A stretch of 64,000 bases of DNA from Clarireedia homoeocarpa (lineage: Eukaryota; Ascomycota; Leotiomycetes; Helotiales; Rutstroemiaceae). The notes below the pieces were generated by a model. That model was not told the origin of the DNA and did not search any database. It saw only the letters and a list, made by a program, of their open reading frames with translations. The position numbers and the translations under genes are program-made. Below, in pieces: positions 23,037 to 35,324 of this stretch. Positions within the stretch are counted from its first letter, which is position 1, and the number at the start of each line of letters is the position of its first letter. The stretch spans positions 652,501-716,500 of the forward strand of contig LNKV01000021.1 in NCBI GenBank assembly GCA_001465935.1, written 5' to 3'.

Positions 23037-25610
23037 CCACCCTGCATATCCCCCGTCCGTATACCCTCGTCCGCCCATGTCCATGTCCATGGTATCCTAC
23101 TGTACCCTACTGTCCCACGCATTCGTTTCCCTTTTCTTTTTTTCCCCCCCGTCATAGTTACCTTTGTACAATTCCCGAGTCCCGGAAAGTGGGGATTTTC
23201 GTTCGGCTAACCTTCCCTGTTCTGTTCTTGTCTTTCTTACCCGCACACGCAGTACGTACGTACATACGTATGTACTGTACAACATACGCTATAAGTTAAG
23301 TTAGCCGGTGATTTATACTACTTTGTACGTACTGTACATGTATAACACCAGTATGAATGAACGAGTACTTTGACCTACTATTTATTTACTTACTTGCCTT
23401 GTAAGTATATTTTTCTTTCTTTCTTTTTTCTTTCTAGAAAACTGTGCACATGAGATGAGTTGAGCAGAGTATAATATAAGCAGGAGATAAGTTAACTCAG
23501 AAGAGTTATCAACTCAACTTAAGTTAACTTAGTTATATATATATATAGAAATTTACGGCTTAGTAGTCACAGATATAGCAATTGCTGCATATACACGAAG
23601 ACCACGAAAAACCCTGGAGCCGACTTGTTAACTTTTATATTATTGGCCAAATGAAATTCCTTTATATACTAAATAGTCCCTCCCACGCCTCACTTTTACA
23701 GGCCACTTGCCTGCCTAGTGAATAAATCACACGCTCTGTGTTCGAGGGTAAAGGTATTGCTCTCGTCTCTTCTCTTCCTGTGACGATTCGAACTCCCCGT
23801 CTTAGCGGATACGACTCGTCATAGCTAGCTGCCTGATTACTCAGGCAGGAACTGCCCGTTGGTGGGACAGGCCTTTGAGAATGCCTTAGCACACACGTGA
23901 CCTCTTCCTGTATATAAGCCTTCGGGTTCTTAGAATCCTCTTAGTTCTTTAGTTGTAAATTCTAAGGATATCCAGTGTATTTTATTAGCAGTCTCGTCAC
24001 AAAATCCTTCGATTCTGAGTAGTTAAATCCTCTTACTGTACTTGTACCCACCAAATAATCTTTTGTTCTTTGAGAGTACGTACGCCACTTTAGAAATAAT
24101 ACCCGTATACTCCCCGACGATTGTCTGTTGGCCAATCGAATGAACAGCAGAGCAACGAGTTCCTGATTTCAAGAAAAAAAAAAGAACGGAGGAGGCGATT
24201 ATTGAATAGATCAGCACATAACGCTGAGCCGTGATTTACTATAGTACAACCAATAACACAGGTTTTACTAATCGACCGCGGACCTACCCTTATATTGGAA
24301 TGCATATAGTGCACCTACCCAGATTGGATACTCAGTAATATCAGTCAATTACTATCCCCTTAAATGCCAGAAGCGCTCCTCTCTCCACCTTATTTTTGGT
24401 GAGAGGATAATAAAGAAGTACTTGTCACGATTTAGATAGTTAGAATCGGAGCTCCTATTGTGTCTCTATCTCCCTCCCTACCAGCATCTTGACTATAGTA
24501 GTATAGTATATCTTCAAATCTTATTATCCTGGATATAACAACTATATGAAAAAGTTACATTACACACACCAAGAATTCAATTTGGGTGGTGGATGCACTA
24601 TAATAAAATTATATATATTCCAATGTAGCTAGCATACACGAGCTGTCGCAGGTCGCTCCAAGGATAACTCGCTGTCGCTTCTTAAAAGTCACGTTACTGT
24701 ACGTTTTTTAATAGAGCAATCAGATGTTGTAAATGCTGCCGCAGTTCTTTGGACGAATCAAACAAAGGCTGTACCTAGAGGTGGTCCGGGCTTACTATAT
24801 ATAACTCACTTCAGTGCTCTTTTCCCACTCTACATCATAAATATTCTAGCTACATATATACATACATACATACATACACCCACCTCTCTCTCTACTCTCC
24901 TCAACTCGTTTCTTATCTTGAAGAAGTCAGATGATAATAATAATAATAATAATAATAACAATCACTACCTACTCTTTTCTACTCTAATCCACTCTACTCT
25001 ACTTTACAATTAGTTAATTTAATTTGGTTTAGTTAGTTATATCAATCAATCAATCAATCGATCAATCTCCTCCTACCTACCTACCTACCTGCTCTCCCCT
25101 CCTTCTATACCCAACCTATCCCATCCTATCCTATCCCATCCCGTTCCATCTCATCTTCCACCCAACTAGCTTCAACTCACCAACTCTATAATCACTCTTC
25201 TGAACCACCTCACCTCACCACATCGCATCGCATCAAGAAATGATAGCGTGTCTACAATTCACAACAACACCTCCACACAAGATCGAGAGAAAGAAAGAAT
25301 GAATGAATGTGTAACCAAAATTTCCATCTATCATAAAACAAACAGAACCCAAAAGATTCTATGTTACCTAACTACCCCCAAATCCCCAAATATCCCAATC
25401 CCAATCCCAATCCCAATCTCCACTTTTGCCTGACATGACAATATCACATGTGCGTTCCACGCTGTATTTCAAACAAGAACCCTGGGGGAATATAAATGCT
25501 CGATGGAAAATAATCAATAAGAGCTTCATCCAAAATCCCCTCCTTTTTCTTTGCGCCCAAATAAAAGATTTACCAAGCTGAGAATAAAAGTAGATGGCAA
25601 TTTGCAATTT

Positions 25611-27065
25611 TTAAACATTCACCACTTGTTGGTGAGATGTGCCGTTGAGCTTCCTCTTCTTTCCTAAGGTCATGTTGTCGTAGTCATCAACCACTATGTC
25701 CTCTTTGACTTCTTCAACAATGTCATTACTGCCGATGACTTCGGTTCCTGCAACCATAGGGAATGGCGTGAGAACCTTGCTGATGTCGCCCCACCATCTC
25801 TCACCGAATTTCCCATACCAGTCGACTGTGATGGCCAGTCCATCTTCGAAACTGGTCTTTTGTTCCCAACCCAAGTTCCTTAACTTGGTTCCATCGACAG
25901 CATATCGATGGTCGTTGAAGGGGCGGTCATGAGTGTGCTTGACCCACTTGTGAAGTTCCTCTTGGGTCGTGTGAGGAATGTTTAGATATGAGAGCAATTT
26001 TGCGCATAGTGTCAGGTTGGAGATTTCATCGTATGACCCCACGTTATAGACTTGGCCAATCGAGCCTTTATGAAGGATGGTATCGAAGGCGTCTGCAGCA
26101 TCACTAGCGAAGAGGTATCGTCGAGTTGGTGTACCATCTCCATGTAAGACGACTGGCTGACCTCGCTGGAGTAAGCAGCTGAATTTAGGGATAATTTCTG
26201 AGCGAGGACTGTCAGCTGTTGCCATTCATGCGCAGGGATTTGCCACTCACTCTCAGGATATTGATGCGGACCATACACATTGTTACTGCGTACAATGATC
26301 ACGGGTAATTTGAAACTCTTTTGGTAAGAATGCACCAACATTTCGGCTGCTGCCTTGCTTGCCGCATAAGGGTTTGTGGGTGCCAGAATGCTGGTCTCTA
26401 AGAGATCATCATCATCATCCTTGACTTCTCCATAAACTTCATCCGTGGAGATGTGAATGAATCGCTTGATGCCAACCTTCTTGGCACTCTCGAGGAGGAC
26501 GTGAGTACCGTAAACATTCGTGTGGGTGAATGCATATGAGTTTCCAAAACTCAAATCAACATGCGATTGTGCCGCGAAATGAAAGACTGTGTCAATGTTG
26601 TGACGTTCGAGACAATCCACGACCTCGGAAGGATTTGTGATATCTCCGTGGTAGAACGAGAAATTGCGTTTGTCGTTGAGAACTCGTGTGTTATTCAGTG
26701 ATGAACAATAGTCGAGCTTGTCAAACGAGACAATATTGTAGGCATCAGGGTAGGTCAATGTCAAATGTCGTACCAGCCAACAAGCACTATAACAAGTCAG
26801 AAATAATTTGGGTGGTTCGCACAACCTGTGTTCATACATAAACCCAGCCCCTCCTGTGATCATTATATTCTTTACCTCCGGCAATGGGGTGTATTTGGTG
26901 CTTCCTGTGAGGATAGGAGCTTCTTTCCAAACGCCATAATCCTCGAAGAATTTACTCTCTCCATTGGTAGAAGATGGAGCTGCAGGCGAAGGATTAATGG
27001 TAGTTCTCGAGATTTGTGGAACGACGCTTACTTGGAGGACCTCCCGGTGTGTGCTTTGAAGCCAT
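25611..27065 (-). CDS. NDP-glucose 4,6-dehydratase (UDP-rhamnose-pathway type, RmlB-like)
   Basis: Four exons: 27065..27032, 26979..26838, 26786..26251, 26197..25611 (432 aa). All three introns have GTAAGC/GTATGA/GTGAGT donors and YAG acceptors and keep frame. It is an extended short-chain dehydrogenase. The NAD-binding GGAGFIA is at 54-60, the active-site STDEVYG (Thr, Asp, Glu of the dehydratase chemistry) at 172-178, and YAASK (Tyr199, Lys203) follows. Then come RSNNVYGPHQYPEK and GTPTRRYLF, typical of RmlB/RHM1-type enzymes. The reaction is NDP-glucose to NDP-4-keto-6-deoxyglucose in the cytosol. In plant-pathogenic Leotiomycetes a UDP-glucose 4,6-dehydratase of this type works with a separate 3,5-epimerase/4-reductase to make UDP-rhamnose; I do not see that second enzyme here. 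The N-terminal 48 residues are an extension relative to bacterial RmlB. Confidence 0.92.
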
Positions 27066-29290
27066 TATGGATTGATGTATAAGGAATGCGCTACAATTGA
27101 AAGTTGTAGAATGAAATATGGTAAGAGTTCCAGTTGATGGCAGAAGGCTGAAAGATTGACGCGATGGGATTGAAAGACCAGTCGTAAGGATATGCTGGTG
27201 AGAGGGGCTTTTGAGGTAGATTTATTTCGACTTGCAGTGAGTGGAAAGAGAGCTAGGAATGCCCAAGGTGTTTCGAGGAGCAGACCACTTGGCGAATTGC
27301 AGGGAGAGGGGATATTATTAAATTTTTCAGAAGAAAGATGCGACAGAATGCGGAAGAGAGTGTCCGCTCAGCTTGAGAATGTTCAAATCCTAGATTCTAG
27401 GCAGGGCGTCTGCACTGAGTATGGGAAGGATATGCAAGGAGAGAAGTCCCTAGTCGTCCTATAAGTCAGGATGTTTAGGATAGGCACAGGCAGGTGTCGG
27501 TGTTGGGGAGAAGGAAGACGAGACGGAAGACGAGACGAAACGGGGATAAGACGAAAGGGGAAGTTCTTTTCTGGGTGGGAAAAGGGCCTCCCCCAATTGC
27601 CATGAATAGATGGGTAGGAGGTACGTAAGATGTGTATGAAGGTGCGCAAGAAGTGTAGGAGGGGCAGTGTAAAAACGGGCGTCGTAGTATATGATGGAAG
27701 ACGCTTCTGTTTCTCGAATGTGAGCGAAATCAGGTGAAGGTTTAACCGGTTCGAGAAATGGAAACGCCAATGCATGGATCAACAGATGGCTGATCTGGTC
27801 CGTTCCTGGCAAAATGGGTCATGGCCGATATGGGCTGAAACTGGGAAAAATCCCGGTATTTTTTCTTTTTCTTTTTTTTTTTTTTTTGGTGTGGAGGTGG
27901 AGGTGGAGGTGGAAAATAGATTAATAGATTAGATGGTGCTATGATGTGAGAATTCATGAGTGAGGAATCAGCGATGACTAAGACTTTTCTACTTTGCTAC
28001 TATGTAAATCCCGGGGCGGTATTTGCACAATTGGCTATACAAGTACTAAATTCTAAATTCTGCATGGCCCCCCAATGCTACCGCTATACGAGATACTCGG
28101 GTAGGTAAAGGCTCAGATGGAGAATACCCATGAGTTCACACCCATGAGTTCACCAGATGCGGAGAATCAGCTGACATTATCAATCATCACTCATCACTCA
28201 TCCATCATCAATTACCAGATGCTTCAGTCAGAGAAGCAGCAAAGGCATTCCTGCCAAATGTCCAACATAGCTCGGATAGGGGAGAGGTTCCCAGTCAACC
28301 GAAGTATAGTGAGTAGAACTATACAGTAGCCTATTGGTCTGTATACCCGTAGCCTATTGAACTTCCATAAGGCTCACCATCCTCCTCGTCCTACCATCCG
28401 AATTCCTTGCATCGAATGATTTCTCGGCCTCCATGGGTACTCCCCGTCGGATCATAGACCGCACACGTGTGAGGGCTAGACTGCCTCTACTGGTCTGAGT
28501 ATTCCCCCACCCAAACCCTCCGACTGGTCGACGGGAAGCGAAACGTCGATCAAATAGACCAGGAAAAGGGCTGAAGGAACTGCTGCTAGCTGCGGCAAGT
28601 GGAGATGTCTACTCAATCGCTGGGTAGAATCAGTTCACGGGTCAGAGGTTGATCAACTCTCCTGGTCTGATAACTCACCAAATATATCCACACACGCCAT
28701 TGCGTACCAAGTACCAAGTGAGGGGGGAAAATGCCCATGATTACGTGTTCATGTGATCCTAGGACAAAGCAGCCAAGGAATCTTCTATGCCACGGTTTAC
28801 TACAGACCCACCACCTCCTCTGCTCTGCCTCCCCCTTCCCCCCACCACCGCCATCCTCGTTTTCAGCTATGCCCCAGCCGTTGTCAAATTGGTACCTTTT
28901 CGAGGCTTGACCTGGCATTTCTTTTTTCGACCTTGCTTGAAGTCTGCTGAACCATGGGCTGCTCCCCCAGAGAGTACTATCCTTGGTGTTTCGGAATCCC
29001 TTTCCTGTAAGGAACACAATCTGGCCACAGTAGATCTCACTGCGCGCTGGAGAATCTTGGCCTGCCCTTCAATATGTCATGTTCATATACAGTATAGCGC
29101 TTGTAAGGCTGGGCTTCGACACTCATTTTTAAACATTGGGCACGACCAGAAGAAATCCATGCATATCCTTGCCCAAGGCTCCTCCAGGAATGCGGTTGTC
29201 GACATATTTTCTGATCTTTGAAAAACTGCAGTCCCGTTGCTATCTGATTGCATTCGCATTCAATTTCGCAAGTACAAGCAAATAGGCACT
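27066..29290. other. 2.2-kb divergent intergenic region
   Basis: It lies between the divergently transcribed dehydratase and transporter genes and so holds both promoters. A T-rich tract (about 27860-27886) abuts (GGTGGA)n near 27892-27912. Paired ATGAGTTCAC units lie near 28131-28153. The frames here are short and show no recognisable protein. Confidence 0.5.
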
Positions 29291-30724
29291 ATGGCAGGAG
29301 GTTCAAGAGAGCGTACGGCTTCTGTTAGTTCTGCATCGACGGAAGCGGACAATTTCAATGAGAAAAGCGAACAGCGCGTTTTGATGACCTCCAAGGACGA
29401 TGAATACAAATTAAGAACACCCGAGGAACTCGATGATACGGACAATGATGTCGAACGAGCAGACTTATTTGCACCGCCGCCGGTGGAAGAAAAACCAAAG
29501 GCCCCCGACAGCGGTATGAGAACAGCAGCGATTTGGATGATCGTAAACACGCTGGCGACTATCGGTATCGTGAGTTCTTCCGGACTTCACACCTCGCCGG
29601 TGCTGGCTGGCAGTACTCTTACATTTATTTCTAGGTTTTTACGAATAAGGCCATCTTCTCAGACCCTTCCTTAAAACTTGCGCAACTTACATTTGCGGCA
29701 TTTCATTTCGTTGTAACATGGCTCACATTGTACACCCTGTCGCGGCCACGATTTGCAATGTTCATACCCAAGAGAATAGCGATCAAAGACATTTTCCCCC
29801 TCGCAATCGCAATGGCTCTGAATGTCATCCTGCCCAATCTTTCGCTCGCTTTTTCGTCCGTCACATTTTACCAAGTAGCTCGAATTCTACTCACACCTAC
29901 TGTTGCTCTTATGAATTTTGTCTTGTACAGATCAACGCTACCTAGAAACGCCATTATCGCTCTGATCCCCGCCTGCATTGGAGTTGGCATGGTCTCCTAC
30001 TACGATTCTCTCCCCACAGCGGATGCGAATGTTAAAACCACCAGTACCCTCGGTGTCATTTTCGCTTTCTCTGGCATTTTCGCCAGTTCCCTCTACACTG
30101 TATGGATTGCCAGCTTCCACAAAAAATTGCAAGCAAGCAGTATGCAACTCCTATTCAGCCAAGCACCTTTAGCAGCGTTCATGTTGCTATATGTTATTCC
30201 ATTTGTAGACACCTTCCCTGTTTGGTCCGAGGTTCCAGTCAATAGATGGGTGATGATTCTGATGGTAAGTTATCTTTTATCAAGTTCGTATATGCAGCCA
30301 TCAGCTAATCTTTTTCCTAGTCTGGCTTATTCGCATCGCTGATTAACATGTCACAATTCTTCATCATTGCCCAAACTGGGCCAGTCTCTAGTACAGTCGT
30401 TGGGCATGTAAAAACGTGTTCTATCGTCGCTCTTGGATGGGCCACCTCAGGACGCGCTGTTGGTGATAAGTCCGTACTGGGGGTTTTCGTTGCCATAGGG
30501 GGGATTATTGCGTAAGTCATTCTCCTCCGGTTCAATTCATCCCGTTATCAATCAACCTTCGCGAATTGGCTATCAATGGTACCAAGGCTTGTCGCGTTTC
30601 GAACCACTTTAGCCCGAGACCCCTCCAATGCGTAATCAACCCCCTTCAAACCAGTTCACTGACATGCTTTTGCAACAGGTATTCGATTGTTATGCTTAAG
30701 CACAAGAACCAAACCAAATCTTGA
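29291..30724 (+). CDS. triose-phosphate/nucleotide-sugar transporter family protein (TPT, SLC35E-like)
   Basis: Four exons: 29291..29569, 29635..30264, 30321..30511, 30679..30724 (381 aa). The first and second introns are phase 0 and the third (167 bp) is phase 2; the last exon encodes only 16 codons ending MLKHKNQTKS. The first ~78 residues are a polar, acidic cytosolic N-terminus. About ten hydrophobic helices follow, starting AAIWMIVNTLATIGIVFTNK, whose early N-K is typical of the TPT (PF03151) family. ALNVILPNLSLAFSSVTFYQVAR and GPVSSTVVGHVKT are also family signatures. A short Lys-containing C-terminus is usual for Golgi/ER members. Relatives include SLC35E3 and yeast Sly41. The substrate (nucleotide sugar, phosphorylated sugar or other) cannot be read from sequence. 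Its neighbour makes an NDP-deoxysugar. Confidence 0.88.
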
Positions 30725-31993
30725 ACATAATTTGAATCCAAATTGAGTATGAGCCACGCAATCAATTCTATTGCTTGCTTTCGTGCATCACACCCTGGAT
30801 TCAGGCGCTGATGGCGGGGTAAAACACGAATTTAACAGGCCAACGGTTGGAATTGAGCGCAAGTTTTGGGATATTTGTACTTCTAGATAGTAAAGGAGTT
30901 GGAGTTATGAATTTTGATATCATTTATGCCAGTCACATCCTTAGAAATTCTCCATTTCCAATATTTTTCCGAGCCTCCGAATTAGAATGGCAATTGATGC
31001 ATGCAAAACCCAAATGTTTCCCACCGAACCGTTTAATGCGGATCTGACTACCTTGGTGTAACACAAATCTCCTGCTTCCCAGGGTGCTGGTTAAATCGAT
31101 CTTTCATATCTCCGCACATCGCTGCCTCGTCCTCGTCTGACCCGAAACAAATATCATACTTCATAACAAGCAGAGCAATCACACTTCGCAGCTGCATTGG
31201 GGATGGATTCTTGCCAATACGAGTGGGGGCGTCCTTACCACTATTGAAAACTAAACGAAGGTGGTAGGGTAGGTAGGCAGGCATGTCACCTACCCATCGA
31301 AAATAGCGAGAAGCCTGATTTATCTTGCACCATCTCTGGGCGAATAGGCCGTTCATTTATTGTGCTACCAATCTGATGCGTTGAAGCCGCGATCCTGTAT
31401 CCGCCGTCCACGTTGTAGCTACGGATGCTCTACTCTACTCTTGGAATGAACAGGATTAGATCTATATCAAGGTGATTTCTTGCAAGCATCCAACACTGAC
31501 TGGTACATACACCTTGAGGATGGATTGAAAATAAAGATATTGTTTGGACGTGCTGATTAGCTGTCATGGCAAGTCTAGGAGACATTCGAAGGGACGGCGC
31601 ATGCTTCAAAGTGTTGACGTGACACATTTTCGTAGTTAGCTAAGTACAGAGTACAGACACAGATGCTGCGATGGTAACGGGCGAGATGCGTGATGCTTTT
31701 CACTTTATAGTCTGGAGGAATAGCAATTTAATGGTGATATGGGCGCGCCAAAGAAGCGGTTGGAGACCAATCGGGCTTAGCGAACAACTTCCGCGATTCT
31801 ATTACACTTCTGCTTCGTTCACCTGGTTCGCAATTACAACAACCAACATGCATCTGCTGTGCCTCACTTTGAAAATGCTAGTGATTATCAATCGAAGGCA
31901 CTCACCTCACCTTCGTTTTACTCTTTTCCATGCGACCAGTCGTCTTTAACTCTCGACCTCCATCTTATCGTGCCATAGTTCAAGCCCAACAAT
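30725..31993. other. intergenic region
   Basis: No gene supported in about 1.3 kb. Open frames are at most 102 codons (31048-31356, minus) and lack motifs. Confidence 0.5.
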
Positions 31994-33346
31994 ATGGCAG
32001 AGAATCATCTTGATATTGTCATCGTAAGTATAATCAGCACCAGAACTGATTACTTACTTATAACTTCACTCTCAGGTTGGTGGCTCCTTGACGTCACTTT
32101 TCAATGGAATCATCCTCCGATGACTCGGACATCGTGTCAGAGTCTTGGAACGTAATCCGTCGTCTATACAAACGATCTTGGGAGCTGACATAGCTGCGAT
32201 GGAGCATGTTCAAGCTTTCATTGAACAGTTCGACAATACAGGGACGGCATGCTCTGTGACGAGCCCCAATGTTCAATTTCTCGATGCATCAAACAAGATC
32301 AAAAGCACGTGAAATGTATCCGTCAATATGACAAGTTGGAAAACTCTATACTCCATTATGAGAGCAAACTTCGACGGCATGGCCAGCAATATATGTCCAA
32401 ACCCGCCCAACCCAGCTACCGGAGCAGGTTCTGCCACCTACGAACATGGGAAAGAAGTCGTAGATATTGCATATAGTGACGGCTTGGTTACTGTAAAGTA
32501 TCAAGACGTGGAAACCAACGCATACGGGACTATCCACGCTGATCTTGTTATTGCAGCCGATGGTGCTTCCTCAGAACTACGCCAACTTCTTCAACCAAGC
32601 TTATCATCCAAGTATGCCGGGTATGTAGCTTGGCGAGGGACCGCACCTGAAAGTGAAATATCAGAAGAAACCAAGCCAACATTTGCCTGCAAAACAACCT
32701 TTTTTGTTGAAAAACATGGCTATATAGTTCTGTGAGTTCACGCATACATACAACAGCCCCGATGTTAATACATCCCACCCCAGTTACACTATTCTAGGGG
32801 AGGATGGTAATGTTTCTCCAGGCCATCGACAACTTAATTGGGTCTGGTATACCCCATGTCATGAGCAATCTCAGGATTTTGCCAACGTTATGACGGACAT
32901 CGATGGGCATAGACATCGCACCACTCTTCCCATAGGGAAGGTAGACCCTAAGAACTGGGAAAAACAGAAGGCTCTCGCCCTCGAAACCCTACCTGGCCCG
33001 TTTGCCGAGATGGTTGAAAAGACCGCGAACCCCTTCATTTCAGCCATCAACGACATTGGTATTGCCAAACCCTCTCATTTCGACGGCAAGCTTCTTTGTG
33101 TGGGCGATTCTCTCGCTCCATTCCGACCACACATAGCTCCGAGCACTAACCAGGCTGCCTGCTCTTGACGCACAACTCCTTGGACAGCTCGCGAAAGAGC
33201 CTCAGACTACTGAGTGGGAAGCACAAGTATTAGATTTTGCACGTCTTGCGAGTCTACGAAGTCAGCTATGGGGCATACTATATGTCGGGCATTCCTTCAC
33301 GGGTCTTTGTGCTAACATTCTTCCGGTATTGGAAGGAGGCGTTTAG
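31994..33346 (+). pseudogene. FAD-dependent monooxygenase, disrupted by two stops and a frameshift
   Basis: Exon pieces 31994..32023, 32076..32731 and 32784..33346 are linked by normal introns (GTAAGT...CAG, GTGAGT...CAG). The start MAENHLDIVIVGGS is the Rossmann FAD motif. ADLVIAADGASSELRQLL is the DG motif, and GDSLAPFRPHIAPSTNQAA is the second FAD (GD) motif, as in the dihydroxypyridine hydroxylase branch of aromatic hydroxylases. In-frame TGA codons interrupt it at 32121-32123 and 32310-32312. Just after the GD motif (about 33158-33170) the frame must shift to continue LDAQLLGQLAKEPQ..., which runs to TAG at 33344-33346. Both stops sit in otherwise well-conserved coding sequence and neither falls in a possible intron. 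A sequencing error could explain one lesion but hardly three. Confidence 0.82.
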
Positions 33347-34080
33347 GCAATCGATTCAGAAACGTCTGTTAGGATAGCTTACTGTAGCTGCGAGCCTGTT
33401 ATGTTGTCCAGTCAGCTATTATCTTGAAACTTGGTTGCATAATACCTTTTTTTTTTTTTTTTTTTTTTTTCCCTACCTACCTACCTACCTATTATAATAG
33501 CCACAAAACATAATTCTCCTCGAGTGCTAGTTCCTTCCAAATTTAGGGGCAGAGCGCATTCTGAAGTCCATACATACACACATACCCAAGATATGCCCGA
33601 CCAGACCGACACCGCGGCGTGCAAGAAGAAGAAGAAGAAGAACCGTTCCCACCCGGGCGTCGCGACTGGCCAGCCCAGCATTTTTGGCTCCTAAAATATC
33701 TATCTATCTATGGTTGACTCACTTATGTATGTCGCGGCCGTTTGTTTTACTTGGTTTCGTGGTTAGGTGTCTTTGAAAAAGGAATGTTGGGGGCTGAAAC
33801 TTTCTTGGTTTGGGAATTGCTGGCTTTACTGTACTGTACTTCTTGCCACTAGAGTAATGGAATGGCTTTTTATAGCAGCTGATTTGTCTGACGTTTATTC
33901 GAAAGATGGATGGATATATGCAAGGAGTCGGTCGGACACGGCTGCATCGATGGCTGAGGGAGTGAGGGTTGTGAAACAAGTGGGAAAATATATTTTAGTA
34001 AGATTGCAAACGCCATCCCATCTAAGCGCTTAAAAATATATATAAAAAAAGAAACTGTCGATGGAAAAATGATGCAAGAT
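33347..34080. other. intergenic region with poly-T and CCTA repeats
   Basis: A T tract of about 22 bases at about 33449-33470 is followed by (CTAC/CCTA)n to about 33492. (ATCT)n occurs near 33698-33710, and a (AAG)n run near 33625-33641. No gene is supported. Confidence 0.55.
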
Positions 34081-35324
34081 CTACCAAGGTACCAGTTCCG
34101 CAGGTAACATAGGATATTCCACTCCATCAATAATCTCCGTCTCTAACCCTCCCATCGCCCCCATCCCCTCCTCACCCATATCCCACCTCTTCCAATTCGC
34201 CCTACAATCCCCCGGCACATACTTCGCCGCATCCATCTGCAACATCATCTTCACCTCCGGGCAGTAATCCCAAATATGTTTCCTCATCTGCGGCGTGCCC
34301 CAAATGCCCCCATGTAACGTGACCCCGCTGCCCCCCGTATGATACCCCATCGGCTCGTAGAAGCCCTCCCTCCAATCATCAATGCCCTTGATCAGCCCGC
34401 CCGCCTTCGTCCCATCATTCCCCTTCTTCTTTTCCGCCGCGACGCGCTCCGCCTCCCCGGAATACATCTCCCCCGAAAACGTCAGCGAGACCGTGCCGTT
34501 GGCCAGCTTGGCGTTGGGCCGATGTCCCAGCCGGTCCGAGAGCCAGACGTCTTCGGGCTCCGAGTTCGGCTCCCGCACTTGGTAGCGCAGCACGTCGATT
34601 ATGGCGCTCACGCGCCGCAGGCTCAAGCCCCCGTTGCCGCCAAATCGACCGTTGGGGTTCCAGGGCGCGCCCACCCAGTCGTACTCTAGCCAGTTGTTCA
34701 GACTTTGCCGACTGTTTGCACAGAGCATACTATCGGTCTGGAAAACTAACAGCCATTCGGCTGGTTGCAGCACCGTTTCGTACAACCATAATGTGGTGAG
34801 GAAACGGCTGATTTCTTCTTGCGAGCCGGTCGTCATGTTCGCTGGGATGTATGTTAGGTCGAGTTTCCCGCTCGCGACGTGCTGTCTGATGGCCCGGCTG
34901 TTGTTGACTGCAGCGACGGATTCATAGCTGCCCATGAAGCGGAAGCGCCAGTCGGGGGGAACGACGGACATAAAATGGAGGAGGAGGGGCGAGAGGATGG
35001 GGTTTACGCGGTTTTCGATTAGGAGGGCGACTTTGGATTGGTTGAATTGAGAGGGGGCCGTGGTGTGGTAGTCGAGAGTTACTTTGGGGATTGTGGGAAG
35101 AGAGGGCCGCTCGGGCATGGAGGGCCGGAAGAGGAGCATAGAGAGAATGCTAGAGGTGGAAGTGTTATGTTAGTAAATAATAGTTGACAAATGAGTTTCT
35201 CGTGCATCTTTCCTTTCGGAGAAAGGGTATGTGCAAATGGTTTGAATTTTTATACTCACAAAAATGTAAATATGCCCCCAACAACACGCATCCGTCGCGT
35301 AGTTCTGGACCATGCTACCATCAT
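34081..35324 (-). CDS. DUF5672 family glycosyltransferase-like protein (paralogue 1)
   Basis: Two exons: 35324..35260 and 35149..34081 (377 aa). The 110-bp intron (GTGAGT, branch ACTAAC, TAG) separates codons for a short basic N-terminus and a membrane anchor (VVGGIFTFFILSMLLF) that spans the junction, so it is a type II membrane protein. The lumenal part has SKVALLIENR, FMSVVPPDWRF and EWLLVFQTDSMLCANS (a DxD-like metal/nucleotide site). YDWVGAPW and GGNGGLSLRR follow, and near the end GGIWGTPQMRKHIWDYCPE. These are the landmarks of the fungal DUF5672 domain, which is thought to have a GT-A-like glycosyltransferase fold. Two more copies lie within 5 kb on the opposite strand. The donor sugar and acceptor are unknown. 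Confidence 0.85.

Larger units (their letters stand above)
21344..25610. other. 4.3-kb gene-poor, repeat-rich interval
   Basis: No supported gene. It contains the microsatellites listed separately, GAAGTGCGAA/GCAAACT short repeats near 21838-21890, and AT-rich sequence at 23.3-25.1 kb with (TA)n, (ATAC)n near 24867-24878, (AAT)n near 24935-24957 and (CAAT) near 25044-25060. An LTR-like stretch near 23.7-24.0 kb is discussed in the findings. ORFs here follow the repeat frames and are not credible. Confidence 0.5.

Noticed and set aside
22413..23090. 143-225-codon minus ORFs rich in Cys/Val/Tyr/Met
   Set aside because: They follow the (CATA/CA)n and (CACATC)n microsatellites.
23790..23830. tRNA gene on the minus strand around GGAGTTCGAATC
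   Set aside because: A B-box-like match only; no proper A box, anticodon stem or acceptor pairing could be built.
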